Assembly: GCA_943330745.2 (NCBI GenBank)
Contig: CALQIX020000003.1
Span: 80,259-144,258 of the forward strand
DNA length: 64,000 nt
Direction of reading: 5' to 3'
DNA from: Lishizhenia tianjinensis
Lineage (GTDB): Bacteria; Bacteroidota; Bacteroidia; Flavobacteriales_D; Crocinitomicaceae
The notes beneath the pieces are model-generated. The model ran no database searches. It was given only the letters and a program-made list of their open reading frames with translations, and was not told the DNA's origin. The first letter of the stretch is position 1. The number at the start of each line of letters is the position of its first letter. The position numbers and the translations under genes were made by a program. Below, piece after piece: positions 7,894 to 16,715 of this stretch.

Positions 7894-9273
7894 ATGAGAA
7901 GAAATATGTTTACAGCCTTCGCAATTGGGCTTTGTTTAACTGCGAGTGTTTATCTGCCGGGGCAGATTATGGCTCAAGTGCCGAGTTATGTGCCAACAAA
8001 TGGATTAGTAGGCTATTGGCCATTTAATGGAAACGCCAACGACGAAAGTGGAAATGGAAACAATGGTACGGTGAATGGCGCTACGTTGACCACGGATCGA
8101 TATGGGGTAGCGAATAAGGCGTATGATTTTGATGGAGTTAACGATTTTATCGAAATATTACATAATAGTTCTCTAAACTTTAATTCTGCATATACATTAT
8201 TAGGTTGGTATAATTTAGAACTTATTCCAACTATTACAGAATTCGCATTAATTACAAAAGAAAGAAACTTAAATTTAACCGGCATAGGAATTAATATTAC
8301 TAATCAAAGTATTTGTGATATTTTCATCAATAATTCTGTTGCCAATAATTACTGTTTTAATACACCTCATACTACCGGCACATGGTCACTTATCACAATG
8401 GTACATGATGGACAAATGAGAAAATTTTACATTAATGGAGTTTTGGTATATTCTGAATCATTTAATAATTCACCCTTAGCAAGTAATTTATCATTATTTA
8501 TTGGGAAGGAATTTACATCACCAAATGGAGGTTCTGTTGGTACAAATAGATTCTTCAATGGCAAACTTGACGACATCGGCATCTGGAACCGTGCTCTCAA
8601 CGAATGTGAAATTCAAGATTTATACAATTCTCAAATTAATTCAGTAGCTGGTTCAATTTTAACTTCTCCGCAATCTGCAACAATAGGTTCAGTAGTTACA
8701 TTATCATCCACTACTACATCTCAAAGCTTACAATGGCAAACAAATGGAGTAAATTTAGGCTGGCAAAATGTTCCTTCCAACACAACATATAGCGGCGGCA
8801 GCAATAATATATTAACTATAAACAATGTACAACTATCCAATCACAATCAACCTTTCCGTTTAATTGCTGGTGCTGGAAGCTGCTCTGACACATCAAATAT
8901 CGCCACCATCCAAATAGCGGATACCTGTATTACAAACGTAACCGTTTATGACACGCTGCTAACTACCGTTACGGACACGCTCATTATCAATACCACACTG
9001 AGTTTACCTGCTCCAAATAACGAGAATACGATTTTGATTTATCCAAACCCGGCAAGTGATCATATTACCATTGATAATGGAAACTTTGCAGCAATGGCAG
9101 GTTATAGCATTAAAATTGAAAATAATGCAGGTCAACAAGTATTTCAAAGCGCCATTAATCAAGCGCAGTTTTATGTGGATTTAAGCACATGGTCGGGTAA
9201 CGGTTTGTATTTAGTTCACCTCATTGATCCGCAAAACAATACTGTTAGGGTTAGAAAGATTGTGTTACAGTAA
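7894..9273 (+). CDS. LamG-domain surface protein with T9SS type A C-terminal sorting domain
   Basis: 459 aa from the ATG at 7894; the frame is open back to a GTG at 7873. A signal peptide ends about residue 28 (GQIMAQ). A LamG/concanavalin-like jelly roll spans about residues 35-235, starting LVGYWPFNGNANDESGNGN and ending GKLDDIGIWNRALNECEIQDLY. Next comes an Ig-like region with QWQTNG, then a por-secretion C-terminal domain in the last 75 residues (ILIYPNPASDHITI ... GLYLVHLID ... VRKIVLQ). It should be exported through the outer membrane by T9SS and attached to the surface; LamG folds bind carbohydrate or protein. Expression is probably controlled by the structured leader. Its 3' end is duplicated at 10210-10384. 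Confidence 0.9.
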   Translation: MRRNMFTAFAIGLCLTASVYLPGQIMAQVPSYVPTNGLVGYWPFNGNANDESGNGNNGTVNGATLTTDRYGVANKAYDFDGVNDFIEILHNSSLNFNSAYTLLGWYNLELIPTITEFALITKERNLNLTGIGINITNQSICDIFINNSVANNYCFNTPHTTGTWSLITMVHDGQMRKFYINGVLVYSESFNNSPLASNLSLFIGKEFTSPNGGSVGTNRFFNGKLDDIGIWNRALNECEIQDLYNSQINSVAGSILTSPQSATIGSVVTLSSTTTSQSLQWQTNGVNLGWQNVPSNTTYSGGSNNILTINNVQLSNHNQPFRLIAGAGSCSDTSNIATIQIADTCITNVTVYDTLLTTVTDTLIINTTLSLPAPNNENTILIYPNPASDHITIDNGNFAAMAGYSIKIENNAGQQVFQSAINQAQFYVDLSTWSGNGLYLVHLIDPQNNTVRVRKIVLQ

Positions 9274-9327
9274 ATGGTTGAAACCATTTTAGATTTTATG
9301 TAATTTTCAAATAGGGTCGGGATTAAT
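9154..9327 (+). repeat. Direct repeat copy 1: T9SS tail plus 3' flank
   Basis: Covers the last 39 codons of the LamG gene, the stop, an inverted repeat (AAATGGTT-GA-AACCATTT, 9272-9289) and the first half of a palindromic terminator (AAATAGGGTCGGGATTAAT). Matches 10210-10384 with only scattered differences. The terminator half is cut here: similarity ends inside the palindrome. Confidence 0.85.
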
Positions 9328-9389
9328 CAGATAAACAATAATTTATTTATTCATCGAATTTTTATATATTTAGGTAAGAATCCTAAAAA

Positions 9390-10199
9390 ATGAGTCAATT
9401 ACAGAATTTCAACGACAAACCTGTCCGAACAGCTTGGAGCGAAGAACAAAACAAATGGTATTTTTCAATCGTCGATGTTATTGCGGTGTTAAGCGAAAGT
9501 ATTGATCCAAATGCATATTGGAGAAAATTAAAGCAACGACTTAAAGCGGAAGGAAATGAAACCGTGACGAATTGTCACGGTTTGAAAATGATGGCAATAG
9601 ATGGTAAAATGAGAATAACCGATGTTGCCGATACTGAACTATTATTTCGATTAATTCAATCTATTCCTTCACCAAAAGCAGAACCTTTCAAAGTTTGGTT
9701 GGCGCAAGTTGGCAGTGAACGGCTTGACGAGATGGAAGACCCTGAAATAAGTATTGATCGTGCATTAGAAAATTACAGAAGGTTAGGCTATTCAGAAAAT
9801 TGGATTAATCAGCGATTAAAAAGTATAGAAATACGAAAGGAACTAACTGATGAATGGAAACGAGTTGGAGTGCACGAAGGAATGCAATTTGCGACATTGA
9901 CTGATATAATTACAAAAACATGGTCAGGGTTCTCTACAAATGAATATAAAATTCTGAAAGGATTGAAAAAAGAAAATCTTCGAGACAACATGACCAATAC
10001 AGAATTGATTTTAAACATGCTTGCTGAGGCATCAACCAAAGATATTTCTTCGGCAACTAATCCAACAAATCTTAAAGAAAGCAAAAATGTAGCACAGCAA
10101 GGTGGAAACGTAGCCAAAGTTGCTCTAAAAGAATTGGAATCAAAAACAGGACAAAAAGTTGTATCAACGTCTAATGCAAAAAGAAGATTGAAAAAATGA
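9390..10199 (+). CDS. Bro-N domain protein with DinD-like C-terminal part
   Basis: 269 aa. The N-terminal about 110 residues fit the Bro-N antirepressor fold (KPVRTAWSEEQNKWYFSIVDVIAVL, then DTELLFRLIQSIPSPKAEPFKVWLAQVG). The remainder resembles DNA-damage-inducible protein D (GMQFATLTDII; YKILKGLKKENLRDNMTNTELILNML; VAKVALKELESKTGQ). Such proteins are common in phage and chromosomal islands as DNA-binding regulators; the target is unknown. It sits exactly between two copies of a T9SS tail repeat, so it was probably acquired with or by that duplication. A T9SS tail fragment follows immediately. Confidence 0.8.
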   Translation: MSQLQNFNDKPVRTAWSEEQNKWYFSIVDVIAVLSESIDPNAYWRKLKQRLKAEGNETVTNCHGLKMMAIDGKMRITDVADTELLFRLIQSIPSPKAEPFKVWLAQVGSERLDEMEDPEISIDRALENYRRLGYSENWINQRLKSIEIRKELTDEWKRVGVHEGMQFATLTDIITKTWSGFSTNEYKILKGLKKENLRDNMTNTELILNMLAEASTKDISSATNPTNLKESKNVAQQGGNVAKVALKELESKTGQKVVSTSNAKRRLKK

Positions 10200-10206
10200 A
10201 ATAAAT

Positions 10207-10329
10207 AGAATCAATCAAGCACAATTCTATGTGGATTTAAGCACCTGGAAAGGAAATGACCTGTATTTCGTTCACCTCATCGATCCACAAAACAATACTG
10301 TTACGGTTAGAAAGATTGTGTTACAGTGA
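10207..10329 (+). pseudogene. Headless T9SS sorting-domain tail (gene remnant)
   Basis: About 39 codons without a start: INQAQFYVDLSTWKGND ... VTVRKIVLQ, stop at 10327-10329. Nearly identical to the C-terminus of the LamG protein (9154-9273). It begins 7 bp after the Bro-N gene. Either a relic of a second surface-protein gene whose 5' part was replaced by the Bro-N gene, or a duplication scar. Confidence 0.8.
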
Positions 10330-10384
10330 TAAATGGTTGAAACCATTTTTAATGTGTGAATTTTCAAATAGGGTCGGGATTAAT
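10210..10384 (+). repeat. Direct repeat copy 2: T9SS tail plus 3' flank
   Basis: Second copy of the 174-bp repeat at 9154-9327, about 1056 bp downstream. Here the palindromic terminator is complete, so this is probably the original 3' end. Confidence 0.85.
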
Positions 10385-10397
10385 CCCGACCCTATTT
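10366..10397. terminator. Perfect 32-bp palindrome, bidirectional terminator
   Basis: AAATAGGGTCGGGATT followed by its exact reverse complement. It lies between the plus-strand island and the minus-strand paa region. The same palindrome is cut in half at 9309-9327. About 110 AT-rich bases follow (to 10509) in which I see nothing. Confidence 0.7.
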
Positions 10398-10509
10398 GTA
10401 TTTAAAATTTATTGGTTTTAAAATAAAAAATAATATATTCACTAAAATATCATTTCAAAAACTTACCAAGTAGTAACTTACTGAATAGTAACATTTATAA
10501 AAGTAAATT

Positions 10510-10962
10510 TTATGATCGTTGACGCGTAAAGTAAGAAATAAACTTTTTCCTTTTAAACAATGATACAACCCAATACCCCAACCAAGCCATTGGGAAATAG
10601 GCAAAAATCAAATCTATTAAATCAAACCAAAGCGGGGCAGGTAATTGCAAAACCATCATAAATCCGCCAATAAAAAACGTGAGTCCTATGGATAAAGCTA
10701 AAATTAACTTTTGAGAACGAGCCACAAGACAACAGAGAATTGCGCCAACTAAAGTTCCTAATGAATGTGCCAGAAATGGCATAATAAAATGCTTGGGTTC
10801 CATGATTGTCATCGCTTTAATCAATCCTTCCATCGTTTTCAAGTTGGCACCAGGAGGAGGTGGAATGATGTCCCCACTGATACTAATAATTCCTCCATTA
10901 ATAAATGCACCTATAAAAAGGCCAATCAAAACCGCTACTATATTTGTGATTATCTTTTTCAT
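10510..10962 (-). CDS. Small integral membrane protein, unknown function
   Basis: 150 aa with four predicted membrane segments (about 5-25, 62-82, 86-106 and 112-135). A conserved-looking loop, GDIIPPPPGANLKTMEGL, lies between the first two. The C-terminus is basic. No recognisable functional motif. It lies 42 bp downstream of paaD on the same strand and could be co-transcribed, but nothing ties it to phenylacetate metabolism. Confidence 0.75.
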   Translation of the reverse strand: MKKIITNIVAVLIGLFIGAFINGGIISISGDIIPPPPGANLKTMEGLIKAMTIMEPKHFIMPFLAHSLGTLVGAILCCLVARSQKLILALSIGLTFFIGGFMMVLQLPAPLWFDLIDLIFAYFPMAWLGYWVVSLFKRKKFISYFTRQRS

Positions 10963-11004
10963 GGATTTTATTTTGTCACCGATAGAAACGCAAAAATGAC
11001 TAAA

Positions 11005-11490
11005 TCACTTCAAACACTTAAAATAATCAAAGGGCTCATAGCAAGCATTACATTGATAATGAGCTTTGCAGGCTGTACTACCAAATAAACTCACCATTTT
11101 GGTATTTGAGGAATGACATTTTGGACAAGGAACTTCTGGTGCATCGGCAAATAAAATACTTTTATCCGGTTCATCTACCGGTGGTGCAATGCCATACTCC
11201 TCAAGTTTCTTTCTTCCGTTTTCACTAATCCAATCAGTTGTCCAAGCAGGAGACAAAATGGTATCTATCGTAACGTCAGTTATTCCTTCTTTTGCTAATG
11301 CGGCTTCGATTTCTGATTCAATGACACGCATGGCAGGACAACCAGAATACGTTGGTGTAATCGTTATTTTCACTCCCTCACCTACTGGCACAATGGAGCG
11401 AATAATCCCTAAATCGGCTATGGTAAGCACTGGAATTTCGGGATCAGAAACTTGATCTAATATTTCCCAAACTCTTTCTTCTGTTACCAT
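11005..11490 (-). CDS. paaD: 1,2-phenylacetyl-CoA epoxidase subunit PaaD
   Basis: 161 aa from the ATG at 11490 (MVTEERVWEILDQV), which overlaps the paaC stop by 7 bp. MIP18/DUF59-type N-terminal domain (DPEIPVLTIADLGI, TPTYSGCPAMRVIE) plus a C-terminal zinc-ribbon-like CPKC ... C..C segment. PaaD is thought to mature or insert the metal centre of the PaaABCE epoxidase. The longer open frame upstream lies inside paaC and is not used. Confidence 0.93.
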   Translation of the reverse strand: MVTEERVWEILDQVSDPEIPVLTIADLGIIRSIVPVGEGVKITITPTYSGCPAMRVIESEIEAALAKEGITDVTIDTILSPAWTTDWISENGRKKLEEYGIAPPVDEPDKSILFADAPEVPCPKCHSSNTKMVSLFGSTACKAHYQCNACYEPFDYFKCLK

Positions 11491-12233
11491 TCCATGTTTG
11501 GATATGCACGTTGCATGTATTGCATTTCCGCTAACAAATGACCTAAATGTTCTGAATGTTTTCCGATACGTCCTTCGCCAAATGACCAATTATTTGCAGG
11601 AGGCGTCAAGGTTGCTTCATCTAGAATTGATAAAACAAACATATCATATTCATTTCTAAACGTATTTAAATCAATTGCAATTCCTAGTTTAATTAGCTCA
11701 GCATCAACCCCATCCATGAAAAACAATTCTGTACGGTATCTCCACAAAATATTCAATGAATTTTGCACTCGATTGTGTGACTCTTCCGTTCCATCACCTA
11801 AGCGAATCACCCATTCTGACGAATGTTTTAAGTGATACCTTGTCTCTTTTAACGATTTTTCGGCGATAGCAGCCAATTGCTCATCTTTAGAATACTGAAG
11901 CTTTTCAAAAAACAACTTTCTGAAAGCATCAAACAAAAATTGACGAACCATTGTATCACCAAAATCTCCGTTCGGTTGTTCAACTAAAACAGTATTTTTA
12001 TACTCTCTGTCAATACGCAGAAAAGCTAATTTATCAGCATCACGTCCCGCATTTTCAACAACTGCTGCGTAATTGAAGAAATTGGTTGCTTGACCAATTA
12101 AATCCAGTGAAATGTTGGTTAAAGCAATATCTTCCTCCAAAATAGGCCCATGACCGCACCATTCAGCTAAGCGTTGACCAAGAATTAAACTATCGTCACC
12201 GATTCTTAAAATATATTCAAAAAGTGAATTCAT
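11484..12233 (-). CDS. paaC: 1,2-phenylacetyl-CoA epoxidase structural subunit PaaC
   Basis: 249 aa, ferritin-like helical subunit. Typical features: LILGQRLAEWCGHGPILEEDIALTNI, then LDLIGQA and ETRYHLKHSSEWVIRLGDGTEES. Non-catalytic partner that forms the A-C heterodimer. Third gene of paaABCD; 9 bp after paaB and overlapping paaD. Confidence 0.95.
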   Translation of the reverse strand: MNSLFEYILRIGDDSLILGQRLAEWCGHGPILEEDIALTNISLDLIGQATNFFNYAAVVENAGRDADKLAFLRIDREYKNTVLVEQPNGDFGDTMVRQFLFDAFRKLFFEKLQYSKDEQLAAIAEKSLKETRYHLKHSSEWVIRLGDGTEESHNRVQNSLNILWRYRTELFFMDGVDAELIKLGIAIDLNTFRNEYDMFVLSILDEATLTPPANNWSFGEGRIGKHSEHLGHLLAEMQYMQRAYPNMEW

Positions 12234-12242
12234 ATCGCAGTA

Positions 12243-12533
12243 TTACATGTGAGAAATTCCATCCGGAACATCATAAAAGGTTGGATGCCTGTACACTTTA
12301 GACTCGGATGGCTCGAAAAACGCATCAGAATCTTGAGGATCAGAAGCAACTAAATTATTGGACTCAACCACCCAAATTGATATTCCTTCAGAGCGTCTAG
12401 TATAGACGTCACGTGCATTTTCAATTGCTAATTGTGCATCTGGAGCTCTAAGACTCCCCACGTGCTTATGACTCAATCCTTGTTTACTTCTGATAAAAAC
12501 CTCCCATAGAGGCCATTCTTTTGCGTTAGACAT
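12243..12533 (-). CDS. paaB: 1,2-phenylacetyl-CoA epoxidase subunit PaaB
   Basis: 96 aa, the usual size. Typical start WPLWEVFIRSKQGLSHKHVGSLRAPD, then ALENARDVYTRR-like ENARDVYTRRSEG. Small bridging subunit that stabilises the A-C complex. 20 bp after paaA. Confidence 0.95.
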   Translation of the reverse strand: MSNAKEWPLWEVFIRSKQGLSHKHVGSLRAPDAQLAIENARDVYTRRSEGISIWVVESNNLVASDPQDSDAFFEPSESKVYRHPTFYDVPDGISHM

Positions 12534-12553
12534 AATTCTCTATATTTTATTAC

Positions 12554-13501
12554 CTATGCTATTCTTTTTGCGGCTCTTTTTTCGGCATGCGCCATTGCTG
12601 CTTCGCGCACCCACAAACCATTTTCTTTTGCTTCCTTGCGCGCCTTGATACGATCGTGATTACAAGGACCATTTCCTTCTACCACTTGCCAAAACTCATC
12701 CCAATTAATTGCACCAGATTCATAGTGCCCCGTTTCTTCGTTCCACTTCAAATCTGGATCAGGAACACTTAAACCAATTAATTCAGCTTGCGGAACGGTA
12801 ACATCAATAAATTGTTGACGCAAATCATCATTTGAAAGGCGTTTAATTTTCCATTTCATCGATTGTTTGGAATGTTTCGATTCCTCATCATTGGGACCAA
12901 ACATCATTAAAGCAGGCCACCAAAAACGATTAAAGGCATCTTGCGCCATCGCTTTTTGTTCAGGAGATCCTTGAGCTAAAACAGTCATGATTTCAAATCC
13001 CTGACGCTGATGAAAAGATTCCTCTTTACACACCCGCACCATTGCCCGAGCATATGGTCCATATGAACAACGACACAAAGGAACTTGATTCATAATTGCG
13101 GCACCATCAACTAACCAACCAATTGCACCCATGTCTGCCCACGTAGGAGTAGGGTAATTAAAAATAGATGAATATTTGGCTTTCCCCGAATGCAGATCAT
13201 CAATTGTCTGCTCTCTATCTGCTCCTAAGGTTTCAACCGCACTATATAAATACAAACCATGACCTGCCTCATCTTGAACTTTAGCCAGTAGAACCGCTTT
13301 CCTCCTCAAATTTGGAGCTCTTGTAATCCAGTTTCCTTCCGGCAACATTCCAACTACCTCGGAGTGTGCATGCTGAGAAATTTGACGGATCAAGGTTCTT
13401 CGATATTCTTCTGGCATCCAATCATTTGGTTCAATTCTGATTTCGGCATCTACCTTTTCCTGAAAACGAGTTTCTAATTCCACTAAACTAATTTCTTTCA
13501 T
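12554..13501 (-). CDS. paaA: 1,2-phenylacetyl-CoA epoxidase catalytic subunit PaaA
   Basis: 315 aa from the ATG at 13501. Di-iron ferritin-like oxygenase subunit that epoxidises the ring of phenylacetyl-CoA. Iron-ligand motifs are visible: [13 protein letters not shown] (E-x-x-H) and [13 protein letters not shown] (E-E-x-x-H). An in-frame TTG at 13522 lies inside the -7 box at 13520-13527, so the ATG is the start. First gene of paaABCD. The reductase gene paaE and the downstream ring-opening genes are not in this window. Confidence 0.96.
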   Translation of the reverse strand: MKEISLVELETRFQEKVDAEIRIEPNDWMPEEYRRTLIRQISQHAHSEVVGMLPEGNWITRAPNLRRKAVLLAKVQDEAGHGLYLYSAVETLGADREQTIDDLHSGKAKYSSIFNYPTPTWADMGAIGWLVDGAAIMNQVPLCRCSYGPYARAMVRVCKEESFHQRQGFEIMTVLAQGSPEQKAMAQDAFNRFWWPALMMFGPNDEESKHSKQSMKWKIKRLSNDDLRQQFIDVTVPQAELIGLSVPDPDLKWNEETGHYESGAINWDEFWQVVEGNGPCNHDRIKARKEAKENGLWVREAAMAHAEKRAAKRIA

Positions 13502-13519
13502 ATCGTTTTTTAGTTTTAA

Positions 13520-13527
13520 CAAAGCTA
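13520..13527 (-). promoter_or_regulatory. -7 box of the paaABCD operon
   Basis: TAGCTTTG on the minus strand, an exact TAnnTTTG match, 18 nt before the paaA ATG. It excludes the TTG at 13522 as a start. No PaaR-like operator was recognised. Confidence 0.5.
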
Positions 13528-13684
13528 CTGAATACTAAACAAAGAAATACTGATTTTGATCACGTAAATAAATAATTTTTAGCATAAAATAATAGAAATC
13601 TGATGTTGTGTTTTTTTTCAATGGAGCATGAACGCACGAAACACAAGTTTTTTGTGTTTATTTGTAACATTAAAATAAATCCTT

Positions 13685-14614
13685 ATGTTGTCTACCATCT
13701 TGTTGTTAATCATTACAGTTGTCGTTGTACCTGTAATTTCATTTTATTTTGGAACACCTCTAGAACCTTTACAAAATGATATTCTTTCTTGCATGGGAAT
13801 TTCCGTTTCCGTTGTAATTGGATATTGCTTTCTTGTTGGTGAATTAGCCAAAAACAATTCGCAAGTAGATAAATTGTGGAGCATAATACCTATCTATTAC
13901 GTTTGGCACATGGCCGCAATGGGAGATTTTCACCCACGCATGGTTTTTATGAGTGTTCTTGTAACCATTTGGGGAGCCAGATTAACCTATAACTTTGCCA
14001 GACGAGGAGCTTATCAATGGAAATTTTGGGCGGGCGAAGAAGATTACAGATGGGAAATTCTTCGAAAAAAACCGGGTTTTAATAATCGTTTCATTTGGAT
14101 GGCCTTTAATTTATTCTTTATTTCTGCTTATCAAAATGTATTGATTTTTCTATTCACAGTCCCAATACTTACAGTTCTTTACAGCGGTTCACCCGAGTCG
14201 ATTACTATGATAGATTGGATATTAGGCCTATTATACGTTGGTTGTGTTATCATTGAATTTATCGCCGATCAACAACAATATGATTTTCAGACTGAAAAAC
14301 ACCGAAGAATAAATGCGGGTGAAGACCTTGGCGAATATAAATCAGGTTTCATTGCTAAAGGTCTTTGGGGGCTTGTGAGACACCCGAATTATGCCATGGA
14401 ACAATCTATTTGGTTGATCTTTTATGGTTTCAGTGTCGTATCAACCGGAGAATGGATCAATTGGTCGATGCCTGGATGTTTGCTCCTTTTAGTTTTATTC
14501 AAAGGAAGTTCAGACTTTTCTGAAGAGATCTCTGCTGAAAAATATCCAGAATATAAAGAATACCAAAAACAAGTTCCGCGCTTCATTCCTTTTACGAAAT
14601 TCTCTAAAAAATGA
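13685..14614 (+). CDS. DUF1295 (steroid 5-alpha-reductase-like) membrane protein
   Basis: 309 aa polytopic membrane protein. Recognised by VDKLWSIIPIYYVW near residue 60, TYNFARRGAYQWKFW, and the C-terminal block GLWGLVRHPNYAMEQSIW with KYPEYKEYQKQVPRFIPF, shared by DUF1295 and isoprenylcysteine methyltransferase-like enzymes. Substrate unknown; relatives reduce or methylate lipids. Divergent from paaA. Its stop overlaps the nth start (ATGA), so the two are coupled. Confidence 0.88.
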   Translation: MLSTILLLIITVVVVPVISFYFGTPLEPLQNDILSCMGISVSVVIGYCFLVGELAKNNSQVDKLWSIIPIYYVWHMAAMGDFHPRMVFMSVLVTIWGARLTYNFARRGAYQWKFWAGEEDYRWEILRKKPGFNNRFIWMAFNLFFISAYQNVLIFLFTVPILTVLYSGSPESITMIDWILGLLYVGCVIIEFIADQQQYDFQTEKHRRINAGEDLGEYKSGFIAKGLWGLVRHPNYAMEQSIWLIFYGFSVVSTGEWINWSMPGCLLLLVLFKGSSDFSEEISAEKYPEYKEYQKQVPRFIPFTKFSKK

Positions 14615-15255
14615 CCAAAAAGGAAAAAGCCAAATACGTAATTGAAGAACTGGAAAAACTGTATCCTGAAACACCCATTCCGCTCGATCATTCGGATGCA
14701 TACACCTTGCTAATTGCTGTTTTACTTTCCGCACAATGCACTGATGCTCGGGTAAATAAAATTACACCTGCGTTGTTTGCTAAAGCTTCTACTCCGCAAC
14801 AAATGATTCAATTGACCGTGGAAGAAATTCGAGAAATTATTAAACCTTGCGGATTATCCCCGAAGAAATCGAAAGCTATTTTTGATCTTTCTCACTTAAT
14901 ATTAAACAATCACCAAGGGGAAGTCCCACAAACATTTGAAGATTTGGAAGCACTTCCTGGCGTTGGGCATAAAACAGCATCCGTTGTTATGTCACAAGCA
15001 TTTGGTGTTCCTGCATTTCCGGTTGATACGCATATTCACAGACTTTTGATACGCTGGGGATTGACGTCTGGTAAAAATGTTGAAGAAACCGAAAAGGATG
15101 CTAAGAAACTCTTTCCCATGGAATTATGGAATAAATTGCATTTACAAATCATTTTTTACGGACGAGAATATTCTCCAGCCCGAAGTCCAAAATTGGAAAT
15201 GGATTACATTACGAGGACAATTGGAACTAAAAAAGCACTTTTAGAATTACGTTGA
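14611..15255 (+). CDS. nth: Endonuclease III (Nth), lacking the Fe-S cysteines
   Basis: 214 aa. DNA glycosylase/AP lyase for oxidised pyrimidines in base excision repair. Helix-hairpin-helix LPGVGHKTASVVM contains the catalytic lysine and FPVDTHIHRLLIRWGL the catalytic aspartate. The C-terminal loop that normally holds a [4Fe-4S] cluster (C-x6-C-x2-C-x5-C) is REYSPARSPKLEMDYITR and has no cysteine. The fold and active site look intact, so this is probably a functional cluster-free form rather than a pseudogene. 4-bp overlap with the preceding gene. Confidence 0.93.
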   Translation: MTKKEKAKYVIEELEKLYPETPIPLDHSDAYTLLIAVLLSAQCTDARVNKITPALFAKASTPQQMIQLTVEEIREIIKPCGLSPKKSKAIFDLSHLILNNHQGEVPQTFEDLEALPGVGHKTASVVMSQAFGVPAFPVDTHIHRLLIRWGLTSGKNVEETEKDAKKLFPMELWNKLHLQIIFYGREYSPARSPKLEMDYITRTIGTKKALLELR

Positions 15256-15326
15256 CATTAAAAATAACTGCGAATTTTTATAACTTTTTTACCACACATT
15301 CCCAAATTCAGTTTCAATAATTAAAC

Positions 15327-15334
15327 TAACTTTG
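15327..15334 (+). promoter_or_regulatory. -7 box of purB
   Basis: TAACTTTG, an exact TAnnTTTG match, 19 nt before the purB ATG. Confidence 0.45.
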
Positions 15335-15353
15335 TTGCTTAATTCTAATCAAT

Positions 15354-16709
15354 ATGAACTTCAGTAGTTTAACGGCTATTTCTCCAATAGATGGAAGATA
15401 CCAATCTAAAACAGAAGCACTTCAACCTTATTTTTCAGAATTTGGCCTTATCAAATACCGAGTTCAAGTTGAAGTGGAGTATTTCATAGCTTTGGCTGAA
15501 AGCAAACTCGAGCCACTTAGGGATTTTCCTTTGAATAAATTGGATGAATTAAGGAAGATTTATATAGACTTCAGCGAAAGTGATGCATTATGGATCAAGG
15601 AAAAGGAAAAAATAACCAATCATGATGTAAAAGCAGTTGAGTATTTCCTGAAAGAAAAACTGGAAGGCCTTGAATTGAGTAAATACCTAGAATTTGTTCA
15701 TTTTGGGCTCACCTCTCAAGATATTAATAACACAGCGATTCCTCTCTCTTTAAAGGATGGAATACACGCTGTTTACTTGCCTGAATTATTACAGTTAATC
15801 TCTAAATTGAAAGAATACCAAGAGACGTGGAAAGATGTATCAATGTTGGCACGAACTCATGGTCAACCGGCTTCCCCTACTCGACTGGGAAAAGAAATTC
15901 AAGTTTTTTCCGAACGTTTAGAAAAACAACTTTCTATGTTAAATTCAATTCCTTTTTCAGCAAAATTTGGTGGGGCAACTGGAAATTTTAACGCACATCA
16001 TGTGGCATTTCCAACTGAAAACTGGGTGGAATTTGCCAATCAATTTGTGAATTCTACATTAGGACTAGATCGAAGCCAAACGACAACTCAAATTGAACAT
16101 TATGATAATTTAGCGGCACTGTTTGATGGATTAAAACGAATTAATACAATTATTCTCGATTTGAATCGCGATATGTGGACATACATTTCGATGGATTATT
16201 TCAAACAAAAAATCAAGGAAGGCGAAATTGGTTCTTCTGCCATGCCGCACAAAGTAAATCCAATTGATTTTGAAAACTCGGAAGGGAATATTGGAATTGC
16301 CAATGCTTTATTTGAACATTTGGCGGCAAAACTTCCTGTTTCAAGATTACAACGAGATTTAACCGATTCTACCGTACTAAGAGTTGTTGGTGTTCCAATT
16401 GCACATACACTCATTGCTTTTTCATCCACACTTAAAGGATTGAACAAGTTGTTATTGAATGAATCCGCTTTTGAAAAGGATTTAAGAAATAATTGGGCCG
16501 TAGTTGCGGAAGCAATTCAATCCGTTTTACGCAGAGAAGGATTTGAAAAACCCTATGAACTATTGAAGGATTTAACACGGACGAATGAGGGTATAACTCA
16601 AAATAGTGTTCACCTTTTTATAGATACATTAAAGGTTTCGGAGTTAATAAAAGAAGAATTAAAAGCGATAACACCACATAATTACACGGGAATTCAATTG
16701 GTAAAATAA
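15354..16709 (+). CDS. purB: Adenylosuccinate lyase
   Basis: 451 aa, full length. Cleaves SAICAR and adenylosuccinate in purine synthesis. Fumarase-superfamily signature GSSAMPHKVNPIDFENSEGN (about 295-315), N-terminal LTAISPIDGRYQSKT, and active-site histidine region LARTHGQPASPTRLG. Own promoter; the following secreted-protein gene starts 6 bp after its stop. Confidence 0.97.
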   Translation: MNFSSLTAISPIDGRYQSKTEALQPYFSEFGLIKYRVQVEVEYFIALAESKLEPLRDFPLNKLDELRKIYIDFSESDALWIKEKEKITNHDVKAVEYFLKEKLEGLELSKYLEFVHFGLTSQDINNTAIPLSLKDGIHAVYLPELLQLISKLKEYQETWKDVSMLARTHGQPASPTRLGKEIQVFSERLEKQLSMLNSIPFSAKFGGATGNFNAHHVAFPTENWVEFANQFVNSTLGLDRSQTTTQIEHYDNLAALFDGLKRINTIILDLNRDMWTYISMDYFKQKIKEGEIGSSAMPHKVNPIDFENSEGNIGIANALFEHLAAKLPVSRLQRDLTDSTVLRVVGVPIAHTLIAFSSTLKGLNKLLLNESAFEKDLRNNWAVVAEAIQSVLRREGFEKPYELLKDLTRTNEGITQNSVHLFIDTLKVSELIKEELKAITPHNYTGIQLVK

Positions 16710-16715
16710 AGCTCT

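Noticed and set aside
9390..10199. Prophage or integrative element around the Bro-N gene
   Set aside because: No integrase, terminase or other phage genes nearby; the only mobility sign is the duplicated T9SS tail.
10765..11088. Plus-strand open frames opposite the membrane protein and paaD
   Set aside because: They run antisense to well-supported genes, have no family features and no promoter box.
11491..11589. Longer PaaD with a 33-residue N-terminal extension
   Set aside because: The extension is read from inside paaC in another frame; the ATG at 11490 gives the normal family start.
14611..15255. nth as a pseudogene because the cysteine cluster is missing
   Set aside because: The frame is full length and catalytic residues are intact; loss of only the cluster ligands suggests a functional variant.
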